Positions 42,492 to 49,980 of a DNA stretch of 64,000 nucleotides are shown one piece after another. The notes beneath the pieces were generated by a model. That model was not told the DNA's origin. It ran no database searches and saw only the letters and a program-made list of their open reading frames with translations. Source of the stretch: Chloroflexota bacterium (GTDB lineage: Bacteria; Chloroflexota; Anaerolineae; UBA4142); assembly GCA_016215025.1 (NCBI GenBank), contig JACRMI010000027.1, positions 1 through 64,000 on the forward strand. The letters are read 5' to 3'. Both the position numbers and the translations under genes were made by a program. Within the stretch, counting starts at the first letter, position 1. Each line of letters opens with the position of its first letter.

Positions 42492-42564
42492 CGGGGCGTG
42501 GCGCAGTTGGGAGCGCGCGTGTATGGGGTACACGAGGTCGAAGGTTCAAATCCTTTCGCCCCGA
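42492..42564 (+). tRNA. tRNA-Pro(GGG)
   Basis: Full cloverleaf of 73 nt without CCA: acceptor stem CGGGGCG/CGCCCCG with discriminator A, D arm GCGC-AGTTGGGA-GCGC, anticodon stem CGTGT/ACACG with loop ATGGGGT (anticodon GGG), T arm GAAGG-TTCAAAT-CCTTT. It lies directly behind the homing endonuclease gene, and AT-richer accessory genes begin about 200 bases after it. Confidence 0.93.
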
Positions 42565-42778
42565 CTCTTCCTCTTTAAACCAAGCTCTTTCCGCATATTT
42601 CTGCAAAAATCTGAATCCTCTGAATCGACAAGATGAAGCAAATAGACTTTGTCTCTCATTGCATCCTTGTTGCATGTATTCCTCTATCTGACGCCCCCAT
42701 TACTAAAGCGCCAGCCTCTTTACTTACTTCACTCTTAGCATTGACGAATTAGGATTCGATCTTGGAAAAGCGAAACTA

Positions 42779-43789
42779 ATGTCATTGCCGCACCTAATAT
42801 CTCGCCTAGCCCAAATTGAAAACACCGTCTCAGTTTTGTTTCACGGTCAGTTTGATGGTATGGAAAATGACTCGGTTAAATGGGTCATTGGTCCATTGGA
42901 CCCAACTGAAGTGAGTAACGTTTATGCATGGTTTGATATAGCAAAAGTAGACTTCACGGGCGAGGTTCTTCAGGCATTATTTCAAATTTTTGTGGGGAAA
43001 AAATCTGCAGACTGGCAGGATACATCCTTCATTTCAGCGATTTCCAGCCGGCTCCAAGCTGTTGCAAATAACTTACAAGAAGGATATGACGCTTGGAAAC
43101 AGATTTGTGAGGCAAGGCAAGAAATCTACTTGGGTATGGCTAAAGGTGGATTTAATAAAGAAGAAATTTGGCGGTTCAGAGTATTTACCGAGAAGGCAAA
43201 AGATTCGTTACTAAAACAAATCACAGCGGCAAGAATTAATCTCCAAGAAATAGTTGAGGTCGTCGAACATGTAAAAGCTAGGAAAGATTCTAATAAGGCA
43301 CCCAGTATCCGATGTCCCATAACAGGCCAAGTTTGTGACTTACCCATTATCGAGAACGCCAAACAAGTCTTTGTGGGATTTCAATTTGTCAGCATTCACT
43401 ATAAGTCACCAAGTTTGAAGGTGATGATTAAAGAGGCACTTGAAAAGTTGAATTTGAGTCCATTCTTTGCTGATGAACACTTTGAGGCAGTTCATATATC
43501 ATGCGAAATTTGCCACGCGATGCAACAAGGAGCAGTTTGTATATTTGAAATTTCCGATAGCAATCCAAATGTAATGTTTGAACTGGGCTTTGCCTATATG
43601 TTGGGCAAGTTTACGATTCTTTTGGCGAGAAAAGGAAGTCAGGGTACACAGATCGCCGACATCGCCGGTATTCATAGAATCGAATATGATGATTTGGTGG
43701 AGTGTCGTGATACCATCGCTCGCTACCTGAGCGACTCATCTACAGTGCATAACCTTTTGGTGCAATCGGATAAGGAAAAGAACAAATGA
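42779..43789 (+). CDS. Protein with C-terminal TIR-like/deoxyribosyltransferase-like nucleotide-binding domain
   Basis: A 336-residue protein. The N-terminal part (1-175) is helical and unknown to me. A small Cys pair CPITGQVC (179-186) follows, then a domain (about 195-330) with VFVGFQF, a long helix, EICHAMQQGAVCIFEISDSN and NPNVMFELGFAYMLGK (262-277). This last pattern, with a conserved Glu, is shared by nucleoside deoxyribosyltransferase-like and TIR-like domains of bacterial defence proteins, which cleave NAD-type nucleotides. Codon use and base composition are visibly AT-richer than the neighbours. Its stop overlaps the next gene (ATGA). The defence role is inference. Confidence 0.6.
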   Translation: MSLPHLISRLAQIENTVSVLFHGQFDGMENDSVKWVIGPLDPTEVSNVYAWFDIAKVDFTGEVLQALFQIFVGKKSADWQDTSFISAISSRLQAVANNLQEGYDAWKQICEARQEIYLGMAKGGFNKEEIWRFRVFTEKAKDSLLKQITAARINLQEIVEVVEHVKARKDSNKAPSIRCPITGQVCDLPIIENAKQVFVGFQFVSIHYKSPSLKVMIKEALEKLNLSPFFADEHFEAVHISCEICHAMQQGAVCIFEISDSNPNVMFELGFAYMLGKFTILLARKGSQGTQIADIAGIHRIEYDDLVECRDTIARYLSDSSTVHNLLVQSDKEKNK

Positions 43790-44427
43790 CGCACGATGAC
43801 AAATCTGCTGGACTAAACAGGCAATCCCATCGCATATATTTGCTCACCAAGAGGATTCTCGACTTCTTGCTTTCTTTCATAGCAATCATTGGTTTTGTGC
43901 CAATTTGGATAGTAATTTCAATCCTGATCAAGCTGGATTCGCCGGGACCTGTCTTTGTAAGGCAAATGCGTATAGGTCGTCAGGGGAAACCATTCGACGT
44001 ACTCAAATTCCGAACAATGTATGTTGGCGACGATGAAATACATAAGTCTCTTCCCGCCCAAACGGTAGAAGCAATTTTGAAACTAAAAAATGACCCACGC
44101 GTGACTCCCATTGGCAGAATCCTGCGCAAGTATTCTCTAAATGAACTACCACTATTGCTTAGTGTCTTACGCGGTGACATGAGTTTGGTTGGTCCACGTC
44201 CAGCTCTGCCGTACGAATTAGCTTATGATGAAGATTGGTACAAACGACGCTTAGAGGTTACTCCAGGGCTGGTTGGAGTTTGGCAACTCCAAAGAACTTA
44301 TCCAAGTAATTTTGAAGAAATGGCCAAGTTGGACATCTGGTATATCGAGCATCAATCCCTTTGGCTTGATCTTAGGATTATTTTGGAAACAATACCAGCA
44401 TCATTCGGTGGACACGGCGCATATTAA
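43786..44427 (+). CDS. Bacterial sugar-phosphate transferase (monotopic PGT family)
   Basis: A 213-residue phosphoglycosyl transferase with one N-terminal hydrophobic hairpin (about 24-48), SPGPVFVRQMRIGRQGKPF, KFRTM, the catalytic pair in the LNELPLLLSVLRGDMSLVGP region and VGPRPALPYE. Family members load the first sugar phosphate onto undecaprenyl phosphate. The short length matches the core family without extra N-terminal domains. It overlaps the TIR-like gene by 4 bases, an unusual partner, and is AT-rich like it, so both probably arrived together. Confidence 0.88.
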   Translation: MTHDDKSAGLNRQSHRIYLLTKRILDFLLSFIAIIGFVPIWIVISILIKLDSPGPVFVRQMRIGRQGKPFDVLKFRTMYVGDDEIHKSLPAQTVEAILKLKNDPRVTPIGRILRKYSLNELPLLLSVLRGDMSLVGPRPALPYELAYDEDWYKRRLEVTPGLVGVWQLQRTYPSNFEEMAKLDIWYIEHQSLWLDLRIILETIPASFGGHGAY

Positions 44428-44642
44428 AAACAGTAGTCTTCAAGACGATTATGTCTTACGCGAACCAACGGCTAGAATCTAGCGAGCATTTTCAATTTTA
44501 ATACTCGTAAATCGATTTATCGGTGACAAATTGGCAAACCGTTCGTGCACACGCCCAAACGCAACATTCGTGTAAATCATCGTCGTGTTTGGGCGCTCCC
44601 GTATCCTCAATCGCACAAACATTCCATTTTTCGCAACCCCAC
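44428..44642. other. Intergenic stretch with one inverted repeat
   Basis: CGCCCAAAC (44552-44560) and GTTTGGGCG (44587-44595) form a hairpin with a 26-nt loop and no T-tract. Otherwise I see nothing in this AT-rich region. Confidence 0.4.
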
Positions 44643-44670
44643 TTGACCGAAACTCGAATCTGTGTAAAAT
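44643..44670 (+). promoter_or_regulatory. Promoter of the sensor kinase/ANTAR operon
   Basis: TTGACC (44643-44648), a 16-bp spacer and TAAAAT (44665-44670). An inverted pair ACTCGAAT (44652-44659)/ATTCGAGT (44674-44681) overlaps the spacer and start point and could be an operator. Confidence 0.5.
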
Positions 44671-44744
44671 CATATTCGAGTCGGATACATGAAATTTAAT
44701 CCCATCACCCCGGCTCGCAATATCTATCGAGGAGTCTCCTCAGC

Positions 44745-44808
44745 GCCGAGGTCGTGGGTCTCTTTGGTAGTCGCAAGTCGAGGCGCACAACCTCGGCTGT
44801 TTTTTTTA
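44745..44808 (+). terminator. Leader terminator upstream of the sensor kinase gene
   Basis: GCCGAGGT (44745-44752) pairs with ACCTCGGC (44790-44797), followed by TGTTTTTTTT. It stands between the promoter and the kinase start (44834), so transcripts would stop here unless antiterminated. The operon encodes an ANTAR-domain regulator, a class that acts by antitermination. A smaller GAGG/CCTC hairpin lies just upstream at 44729-44741. Confidence 0.65.
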
Positions 44809-44833
44809 TCAATGTTCAGACGGGTGAAAATCA

Positions 44834-46363
44834 ATGGACAGTGCGGTCCGTGCCCAACTGACTGGATTCAATGACCGTGATTTCGATTTTCTCTTTCGAA
44901 TCACCAAAGTCATTCCGATATTGGCTGATCTTTCGCGCGCCGATGTGTTGATAGGTGTGCCGAGCGGGGATAAACAGTTCGTGATCGTGGCGCACGCCAA
45001 ACCGCATTCGATTGCGTCTGTCCATCGTGATCCAATGATCGGTCAGCGTCTCACGCAAGGCGATGCGATGGCCTTATTTCACGCGCTCGAATCGCATCAG
45101 TTTGCGCGCGGAATGCGCGAGTCGGGTCCAGTCGTTGGCGCAGCCGAAGGTTCGCCGGCACCGGTGGTGCAAGAGGCGTACCCAATCGAAAATGAAACCG
45201 GTCAATTGATCGGCGGAATGCTGGTCGAAACTAATCTGCTGGAAAGTGAGCGCCTCAAACGCCGCAGCGATGTTTTTCAGCGCGTGCTCAAAATGTTCCA
45301 ACAGAATGCGCTGCGCGGCGAGCCAGAGGGCGCGGAATCGCTTTCGTCGTTCGGCGAGCATGACGGGGTTATTATCGTCGATGGCGAAGGCACGATTCGC
45401 TACATGAGCGGCATTGCGACGAATCTGTATCGCAACATCGGTTACGGCGAACAATTGGTCGGCAAGCCGCTGAGTTACCTCGAAACGCAAGACGATGAGC
45501 TGGTGCGCAAAGGGATTTCGACGCGACGCTGTTATCAGGTCGCCGAAGAAGAGCGCGGACGCAACTGGGTTAAAAAAGTAATTCCGATTTACCGCTACGA
45601 CCGCCCGTCGCTGTTCTCGCCCGTGCGCCAAAATCCCTTGCTCGCGTTTCTGCTCATTCACGACGATACCGAGGCGCGGCAGCGCGAACGCGAACTGCTC
45701 ATCAAGACGACGATGATCAAGGAATTGCATCATCGCGTCAAGAACGATCTGCAAACGGTCGCATCATTGTTGCGAATGCAAGCCCGCCGATTGCAGACCC
45801 CGGAAGCCAAGAGCGCGCTCGCCGAAGCGGTCAGTCGCATTTTGAGTATCGCCGTCATTCACGAGTTTTTGTCGGCGCAGGACACACGCACGATCAACAT
45901 TCGCGAAGTTGCGCAACGCATCGCGCAGCAGATGCAAGACGGCTTGCTCGATCCGAGCCGAAGTATATCGTTTACGTTGGACGGTCCAAACATTTACTTG
46001 CCCGCGCGGCAAGCCACCTCGTGCGCGCTGGTGATTAACGAACTGTTGCAGAACGCGCTCGAACACGGTTTCGATTTGCGCGCGGTGGACGGCGAGCGAA
46101 TCACCAGCGGAACCATCTCGATGGTGTTCGAGGACTTTGGTGACGCGGTCGGATTGACCGTCCACGACGATGGGCACGCGCTGCCGCCCGACTTTAACTT
46201 GGAGCACGTCGGATCGTTGGGTCTCCGCGTTGTTCAAATGTTGGTGACTCAGGATTTGAAAGGACAAATAGACTTGCAGAGCGATCACGGGGTTTCCGCG
46301 ATTGTCCGTTTCCCCAAGATCTCTCTCGTAGGAGGCGAAGAGAAATGGAACGAACCAGAGTAA
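44834..46363 (+). CDS. PdtaS-like sensor histidine kinase (HisKA_2/HWE type)
   Basis: A 509-residue soluble kinase: an N-terminal GAF-like sensor (about 20-140, histidine-kinase N-terminal type), a PAS-like segment (about 175-265, DGVIIVDGEGTIRYMSG), the dimerisation helix with phospho-accepting His in IKELHHRVKNDLQTVASLL (about 300) and an HATPase domain with INELLQNALEHGF and VHDDGHALP. No membrane helices, so it senses a cytoplasmic signal, as PdtaS does. It overlaps the regulator gene by 19 bases. The leader upstream holds a terminator. Confidence 0.9.
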   Translation: MDSAVRAQLTGFNDRDFDFLFRITKVIPILADLSRADVLIGVPSGDKQFVIVAHAKPHSIASVHRDPMIGQRLTQGDAMALFHALESHQFARGMRESGPVVGAAEGSPAPVVQEAYPIENETGQLIGGMLVETNLLESERLKRRSDVFQRVLKMFQQNALRGEPEGAESLSSFGEHDGVIIVDGEGTIRYMSGIATNLYRNIGYGEQLVGKPLSYLETQDDELVRKGISTRRCYQVAEEERGRNWVKKVIPIYRYDRPSLFSPVRQNPLLAFLLIHDDTEARQRERELLIKTTMIKELHHRVKNDLQTVASLLRMQARRLQTPEAKSALAEAVSRILSIAVIHEFLSAQDTRTINIREVAQRIAQQMQDGLLDPSRSISFTLDGPNIYLPARQATSCALVINELLQNALEHGFDLRAVDGERITSGTISMVFEDFGDAVGLTVHDDGHALPPDFNLEHVGSLGLRVVQMLVTQDLKGQIDLQSDHGVSAIVRFPKISLVGGEEKWNEPE

Positions 46364-46926
46364 TCATTGCTGACGATGAGTCTGTGATTCGGACTGACCT
46401 GCGCGAGATGTTGACGTCGCTCGGTTATTTGGTCGTCGGTGACGTGGGAGATGGGCAGAGCGCGGTGAATCTCGCACGCGAGCTGAAACCGGATGTGGTG
46501 ATTATGGACATCAAGATGCCGAACATGGATGGCATCGAAGCGGCGCGCTTGCTGACGCAGGAGAAAATCGCGCCAGTGTTGCTGCTCACGGCGTACAGCC
46601 AACGCGACCTGGTCGACCGGGCGAAAGAGGCGGGCGTGGTTGGCTATCTCGTCAAACCGTTCCGCGAACAGGAAATTGTTCCGGCGGTGGACATTGCGCT
46701 CGCGCGGTTCCAGGAATTCCGCGAACTGGAAAAAGAAGTTGGCGATTTGAAAGAGACGCTCGAAACGCGCAAGGTCGTCGATCGCGCCAAAGGCGTGTTG
46801 ATGGACAGCCAGCACCTGACCGAAGCGGAAGCGTTTCGCAAGATTCAAAAAATGAGCATGAACACACGCAAGCCGATGAAAGAAATCGCCGAGGCGATCA
46901 TCCTCGCACAAGAGGCCAAGACGTAG
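46345..46926 (+). CDS. Response regulator with ANTAR RNA-binding domain (PdtaR-like)
   Basis: A 193-residue regulator: receiver domain (1-120) with the acidic pocket in IADDES, phospho-acceptor Asp55 in VIMDIKMPN, and Lys in LVKPFRE; coiled linker (about 122-135); ANTAR domain (about 136-190, VVDRAKGVLMDSQHLTEAEA, FRKIQKMSMNTRKPMKEIAE). ANTAR dimers bind paired hairpins in RNA and block terminators. AGGAGG precedes the ATG inside the kinase gene. Its last 43 bases are repeated at 47616-47658 beyond a DUF4160/DUF2442 pair. Confidence 0.93.
   Translation: MERTRVIIADDESVIRTDLREMLTSLGYLVVGDVGDGQSAVNLARELKPDVVIMDIKMPNMDGIEAARLLTQEKIAPVLLLTAYSQRDLVDRAKEAGVVGYLVKPFREQEIVPAVDIALARFQEFRELEKEVGDLKETLETRKVVDRAKGVLMDSQHLTEAEAFRKIQKMSMNTRKPMKEIAEAIILAQEAKT
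46884..46926 (+). repeat. 43-bp direct repeat, left copy (3' end of ANTAR gene)
   Basis: The last 14 codons of the regulator and its stop codon. The right copy at 47616-47658 differs at 3 of 43 positions by my alignment. The two copies frame the DUF4160/DUF2442 pair. Confidence 0.8.
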
Positions 46927-46936
46927 GAAAAGAAGA

Positions 46937-46974
46937 AGACCTTCCATGTTTATCAAATCTGGAAGGTCTCTTTG
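46937..46974 (+). terminator. Terminator after the ANTAR regulator
   Basis: AGACCTTCCA (46937-46946) pairs with TGGAAGGTCT (46960-46969), followed by CTTTGTCT, a weak T-tract. It is related to the hairpin at 8923-8972. Confidence 0.6.
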
Positions 46975-47060
46975 TCTGTTGCGTGTGTGCCGTTCTTGAC
47001 GGTAATGTTCATTGCGTCTATACTTCTGTTGCATTAAGTTTGACGACAAGGACTTGCATT

Positions 47061-47306
47061 ATGCCCACAAAACGGATCGGTGGTTTCCTCTGCTATTTTG
47101 TTTCCTATGATTGTACTGAACCACCTCATATCCATTTGGCAAAGGGCAAAGATCGGAACGCGCCGAGCGCCAAATTTTGGTTGAAACCGATTGAATTGGA
47201 ACAAAACAAAGGTTTGAATGCCGGCGAGTTACGCGAGGCGCGCCGAATCGTCGATGAGAATCAGGCATTATTTTTGGAGTTGTGGGATGAGCATTGCAAC
47301 GATTGA
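47061..47306 (+). CDS. DUF4160 protein, likely toxin-like partner of a TA-type pair
   Basis: An 81-residue protein with the DUF4160 pattern: IGGFLCYFVSYDCTEPPHIH, then LAKGKDRNAPSAKFWL and a C-terminal ARRIVDENQALFLELWDEH helix. DUF4160 genes are very often followed by a DUF2442 gene, as here, and the pair is viewed as a toxin-antitoxin-like module, though biochemical support is thin. ATG 47061 has AAGGA upstream. The stop overlaps the next gene by 20 bases. It lies between the duplicated ends of the ANTAR gene. Confidence 0.85.
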   Translation: MPTKRIGGFLCYFVSYDCTEPPHIHLAKGKDRNAPSAKFWLKPIELEQNKGLNAGELREARRIVDENQALFLELWDEHCND

Positions 47307-47607
47307 TATACAGCCACGCGTTCGTACAGTCAGTGTCACAGATGATCTACTCACCGTCTATATGGAAGACCAGCGAGTCGTTTCTGTGCCATTGAGTTGG
47401 TATCCGCGCCTGGCGTATGCGACCTCAGACGAAAAAAACGATTGGCGAGTGTTCGAAGATAGTGACGGACGTGATGTAATTTTCTGGGAACGATTGGATG
47501 AACTGATTCCGGTTGTGGCTTTGCTTACAGGTGTGCCTAGCCGAGAGTCCAAACGATCGCTGGAACGCTGGCTGGCTAATCGTGAATCTCGTTTGGGCGG
47601 GATGTGA
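47287..47607 (+). CDS. DUF2442 protein, likely antitoxin-like partner
   Basis: A 106-residue protein. The DUF2442 core is visible: PRVRTVSVTDDLLTVYMEDQ, VVSVPLSWYPRLAYAT, and DSDGRDVIFWERLDE. A C-terminal basic stretch (RESKRSLERWLANRESRLGG) may bind nucleic acid. ATG 47287 lies within the DUF4160 gene and has TTGGAG upstream, implying coupled translation. Eight bases after its stop the second copy of the ANTAR 3' end begins. Confidence 0.87.
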   Translation: MSIATIDIQPRVRTVSVTDDLLTVYMEDQRVVSVPLSWYPRLAYATSDEKNDWRVFEDSDGRDVIFWERLDELIPVVALLTGVPSRESKRSLERWLANRESRLGGM

Positions 47608-47615
47608 ATGAACGT

Positions 47616-47658
47616 AATCGCCGAGGCGATCATCCTCGCGCAAGAAGTCAAGACGTAG
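47616..47658 (+). repeat. 43-bp direct repeat, right copy (orphan ANTAR 3' end)
   Basis: It encodes IAEAIILAQEVKT followed by TAG, the same end as the regulator at 46884-46926 except Ala to Val, and has no gene in front of it. It is a leftover from a duplication or insertion event and is not expressed as a protein by itself. Confidence 0.8.
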
Positions 47659-47666
47659 AAAAAAGT

Positions 47667-47704
47667 AGACCTGACAGGTTTTGGAAACCTGTCAGGTCTT
47701 TTTT
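47667..47704 (+). terminator. Strong intrinsic terminator
   Basis: A perfect 15-bp stem AGACCTGACAGGTTT (47667-47681)/AAACCTGTCAGGTCT (47685-47699) with a 3-nt loop, followed by a T-run. It sits right behind the right ANTAR copy and ends transcription against the convergent racemase-like gene. Confidence 0.88.
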
Positions 47705-47725
47705 GTGGGATTGCTCCTCGATGAA

Positions 47726-48421
47726 CTATTCCAACATTCGAACAACCGCACTTTCGATGTGAATCCGCGTCGTGTCGAAAAATGGAATCGCTTGATCGCT
47801 CACATTTTGCAGAAGCAACGGGAGTTCGGTTCCACCAAGAATCACACCCTGGATACCCTCTTGTTCTTTCAATCGATTGGCGATTGCCAGCACCTGTTGG
47901 CGTGTTTCATCAAGAAAGATTCCGTTGACAAGTTCGCCCATGTATTTGTCGTGAATATAGTTCAGATCGTCCAAGCCGGGAACACATAGCGCGATACCTT
48001 CCCGTGAGAATACCTTGGGATAGAATTCTCCTTGCATCGTAAAGCGTGTTCCAAACAAGCCTACTTTTTTCAGCCCCAGTTTTTTAACTGCCTCGCACGT
48101 CGCTTCGACGATACTGATCAAGGGTATCGGCGAACGACGCTGTATACCCTCAAAGACAATGTGCGGAGTGTTTGACGCCAACAAGCCAAAATCAGCCCCG
48201 GCATGCGCCAATTTTATTACTTCGCCTGCCAGGTACTCGGTGACGTCATCCAATTGGCTCGCCCCGATCAAATCCAGCATCTTTTTCATGTCGATACTGT
48301 TGATGATGATCGGCGGATAACTCCCGTCTTGTTTTTGTGCCCGGTATTGAGCAATTGCCAACCGATAATATTCGACGGTGGACCCTGGCGCAATACCTCC
48401 GATGATTCCCATGGTTTTCAT
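47726..48421 (-). CDS. Aspartate/glutamate racemase family protein with atypical active-site motifs
   Basis: A 231-residue protein of the Asp/Glu/hydantoin racemase fold: MGIIGGIAPGSTVEYYR, LLASNTPHIVFE and GVILGGTELPLLL. In standard cofactor-independent racemases the second and third motifs carry the two catalytic Cys (CNTAH and GCTE); here they read SNTPH and GGTEL, so neither Cys is at the usual place. Relatives with this pattern exist, with unclear activity. ATG 48421 overlaps the upstream stop (ATGA) and has GGGAGAG upstream. It is translated after the membrane-protein gene. Confidence 0.82.
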   Translation of the reverse strand: MKTMGIIGGIAPGSTVEYYRLAIAQYRAQKQDGSYPPIIINSIDMKKMLDLIGASQLDDVTEYLAGEVIKLAHAGADFGLLASNTPHIVFEGIQRRSPIPLISIVEATCEAVKKLGLKKVGLFGTRFTMQGEFYPKVFSREGIALCVPGLDDLNYIHDKYMGELVNGIFLDETRQQVLAIANRLKEQEGIQGVILGGTELPLLLQNVSDQAIPFFDTTRIHIESAVVRMLE

Positions 48422-49947
48422 TTTCTCTCCCACACCACCGCTTGCTTGTCCTCGTACACTTTTCGCCACGCTGCATCGCTTGCAAGCGGGGACGCTAACG
48501 GCGCATCGGGTTCAACCAAGACAAAGTGGACATCGTATCGATCAAGCGGCTCAAGCCAGCCGTCTCCGCCGCGATACCCTTTCAAATACACATCCTCGAT
48601 GAACTGGTCGCCGTAAACGTCTGCTCGCCCATCGATAAACACCCGTACTTGCGGGTACATTCGCCAGATGAGATAGCCACCCCAGCCGTACGAATTGTAC
48701 AACGCGCCGGTGATTCGTTCGTTCCGAACGTGCGTTTGCAAAAAATCAACCGCAGCCGCAGGAAATTTGGCGCGCTCAACCGCTTGCTGATTCGATGCTA
48801 CCATTGCGACGCGAAGCAGTCCTGCCAGTACAATCACCGCGAGCAATACCCAGTTGACGATTGCCATGCTGCGCGTGATGGGTGCTGTCGTTCGTTGCAT
48901 CGATCTAAATCGTGCTTCGACAATGTACCATAAATGTTCCGCCAGAATCGGCGCGGCGACGACCGCAAAGAGTGGAATGTTCCGCGCAGAACGTAAAGCC
49001 GCATAGCCTGTTCCGATTAGCAACAGCGTTTGCGTCAACGATGCCCGTTTGCCCGATAGCGCAATCGACGCCATCGTTGCGAGTATCAGCCATGCAAATG
49101 GTTGAAACTCGCTTAGGTGAAAATCGGGCGAGAACCATTCTTGAATGTACGCTTGCATCGTGCGGCTGGTGAGCGTTTCAAATGGATAGATGAACATCGT
49201 CGCACCATTGGGGTTGAAAAGGACGGCGACCATGCAAAGAACGAAAACGAGAGCCAGCGTGGCTGTGAGTTTGGGGGGATGGGAGTCTGATTCGGAATGC
49301 GTGATGCGTGAGACGATTGCGCCAAAGAGGTAGACGACAAGAATGGCGAGACCAAGCGCATAGCCGCTATGCAAATTGACCCACAGAAGCATCAGCGGCG
49401 GCAAGAGCCATAAAAGTTTGTCACTCTGAGTCCTTCGTTCCTCAGGATGAACTGCGCGAAGAGTCTCGTTTCCTTGGTTAAGAGATGTTTCGCTCCGCTC
49501 AACATGACAATGACTCTTATCCAGCACCCACAAGAACACACTCATCAACAACAACGATATCATTTGCGGGCGCACACCCCAGGTCGGCGCGGTGGTAAGC
49601 GCGGCGAGAAGCAGAGCAAGCGTGGCGATATAGGGCTTGCCCTGAGACCGCGCAAAGACAAATGCAAACGACAGCGTGATGATTGCAGAGAAAGTGAGAA
49701 TCAAAAGGGGATACGAGCCAACGAGGAAGAGCGCATACATCACGACTTCGGAGAGCCATTCGTGCGTGACCCACGGCTCCCCGGCTTTGGTAAACGAAAA
49801 CGGGTCCGTATGCGGAATGGATTGCGTTTCGACGATGTACTTGCCGGTACTGAGGTGCCACCAAAAATCGGGGTCGGAAATTTCGCGCGTCGTCATCACG
49901 AACAACGCGACGAACAAAATTGCGACAAAGAGACGACGAGTGGTCAT
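48418..49947 (-). CDS. Polytopic membrane protein, GT-C-like, with a repeat-derived insertion
   Basis: A 509-residue protein with about ten helices. The N-terminal loop SDPDFWWHLSTGKYIVETQ with its acidic pair resembles GT-C type glycosyltransferases and oligosaccharyltransferase-like proteins, but I cannot name a family. A soluble C-terminal part (about 400-509) has YNSYGWGGYLIW and VFIDGRADVYG. Residues about 146-178 (CHVERSETSL, HPEERRTQSDK) are encoded by a family A palindromic repeat lying in frame between two helices, and are not expected to be part of the ancestral protein. It overlaps the racemase-like gene downstream. Confidence 0.75.
   Translation of the reverse strand: MTTRRLFVAILFVALFVMTTREISDPDFWWHLSTGKYIVETQSIPHTDPFSFTKAGEPWVTHEWLSEVVMYALFLVGSYPLLILTFSAIITLSFAFVFARSQGKPYIATLALLLAALTTAPTWGVRPQMISLLLMSVFLWVLDKSHCHVERSETSLNQGNETLRAVHPEERRTQSDKLLWLLPPLMLLWVNLHSGYALGLAILVVYLFGAIVSRITHSESDSHPPKLTATLALVFVLCMVAVLFNPNGATMFIYPFETLTSRTMQAYIQEWFSPDFHLSEFQPFAWLILATMASIALSGKRASLTQTLLLIGTGYAALRSARNIPLFAVVAAPILAEHLWYIVEARFRSMQRTTAPITRSMAIVNWVLLAVIVLAGLLRVAMVASNQQAVERAKFPAAAVDFLQTHVRNERITGALYNSYGWGGYLIWRMYPQVRVFIDGRADVYGDQFIEDVYLKGYRGGDGWLEPLDRYDVHFVLVEPDAPLASPLASDAAWRKVYEDKQAVVWERK
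49419..49509. repeat. Palindromic repeat, family A, inside a coding region
   Basis: TGTCACTCTGAGTCCTTCGT at the left and CTCCGCTCAACATGACA at the right end, with GCGAAGAGTCTCG and GAGATGTTTCGC inside. It keeps the reading frame of the membrane protein gene open and adds about 30 residues. Confidence 0.8.
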
Positions 49948-49980
49948 AGCAAGTAGTATATGGCGAATAGCAGATGGCTA

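Noticed and set aside
42779..43789. Confident assignment as a Thoeris or CBASS effector
   Set aside because: Only the C-terminal domain resembles TIR/deoxyribosyltransferase folds; no cyclase or sirtuin-type partner gene is present.
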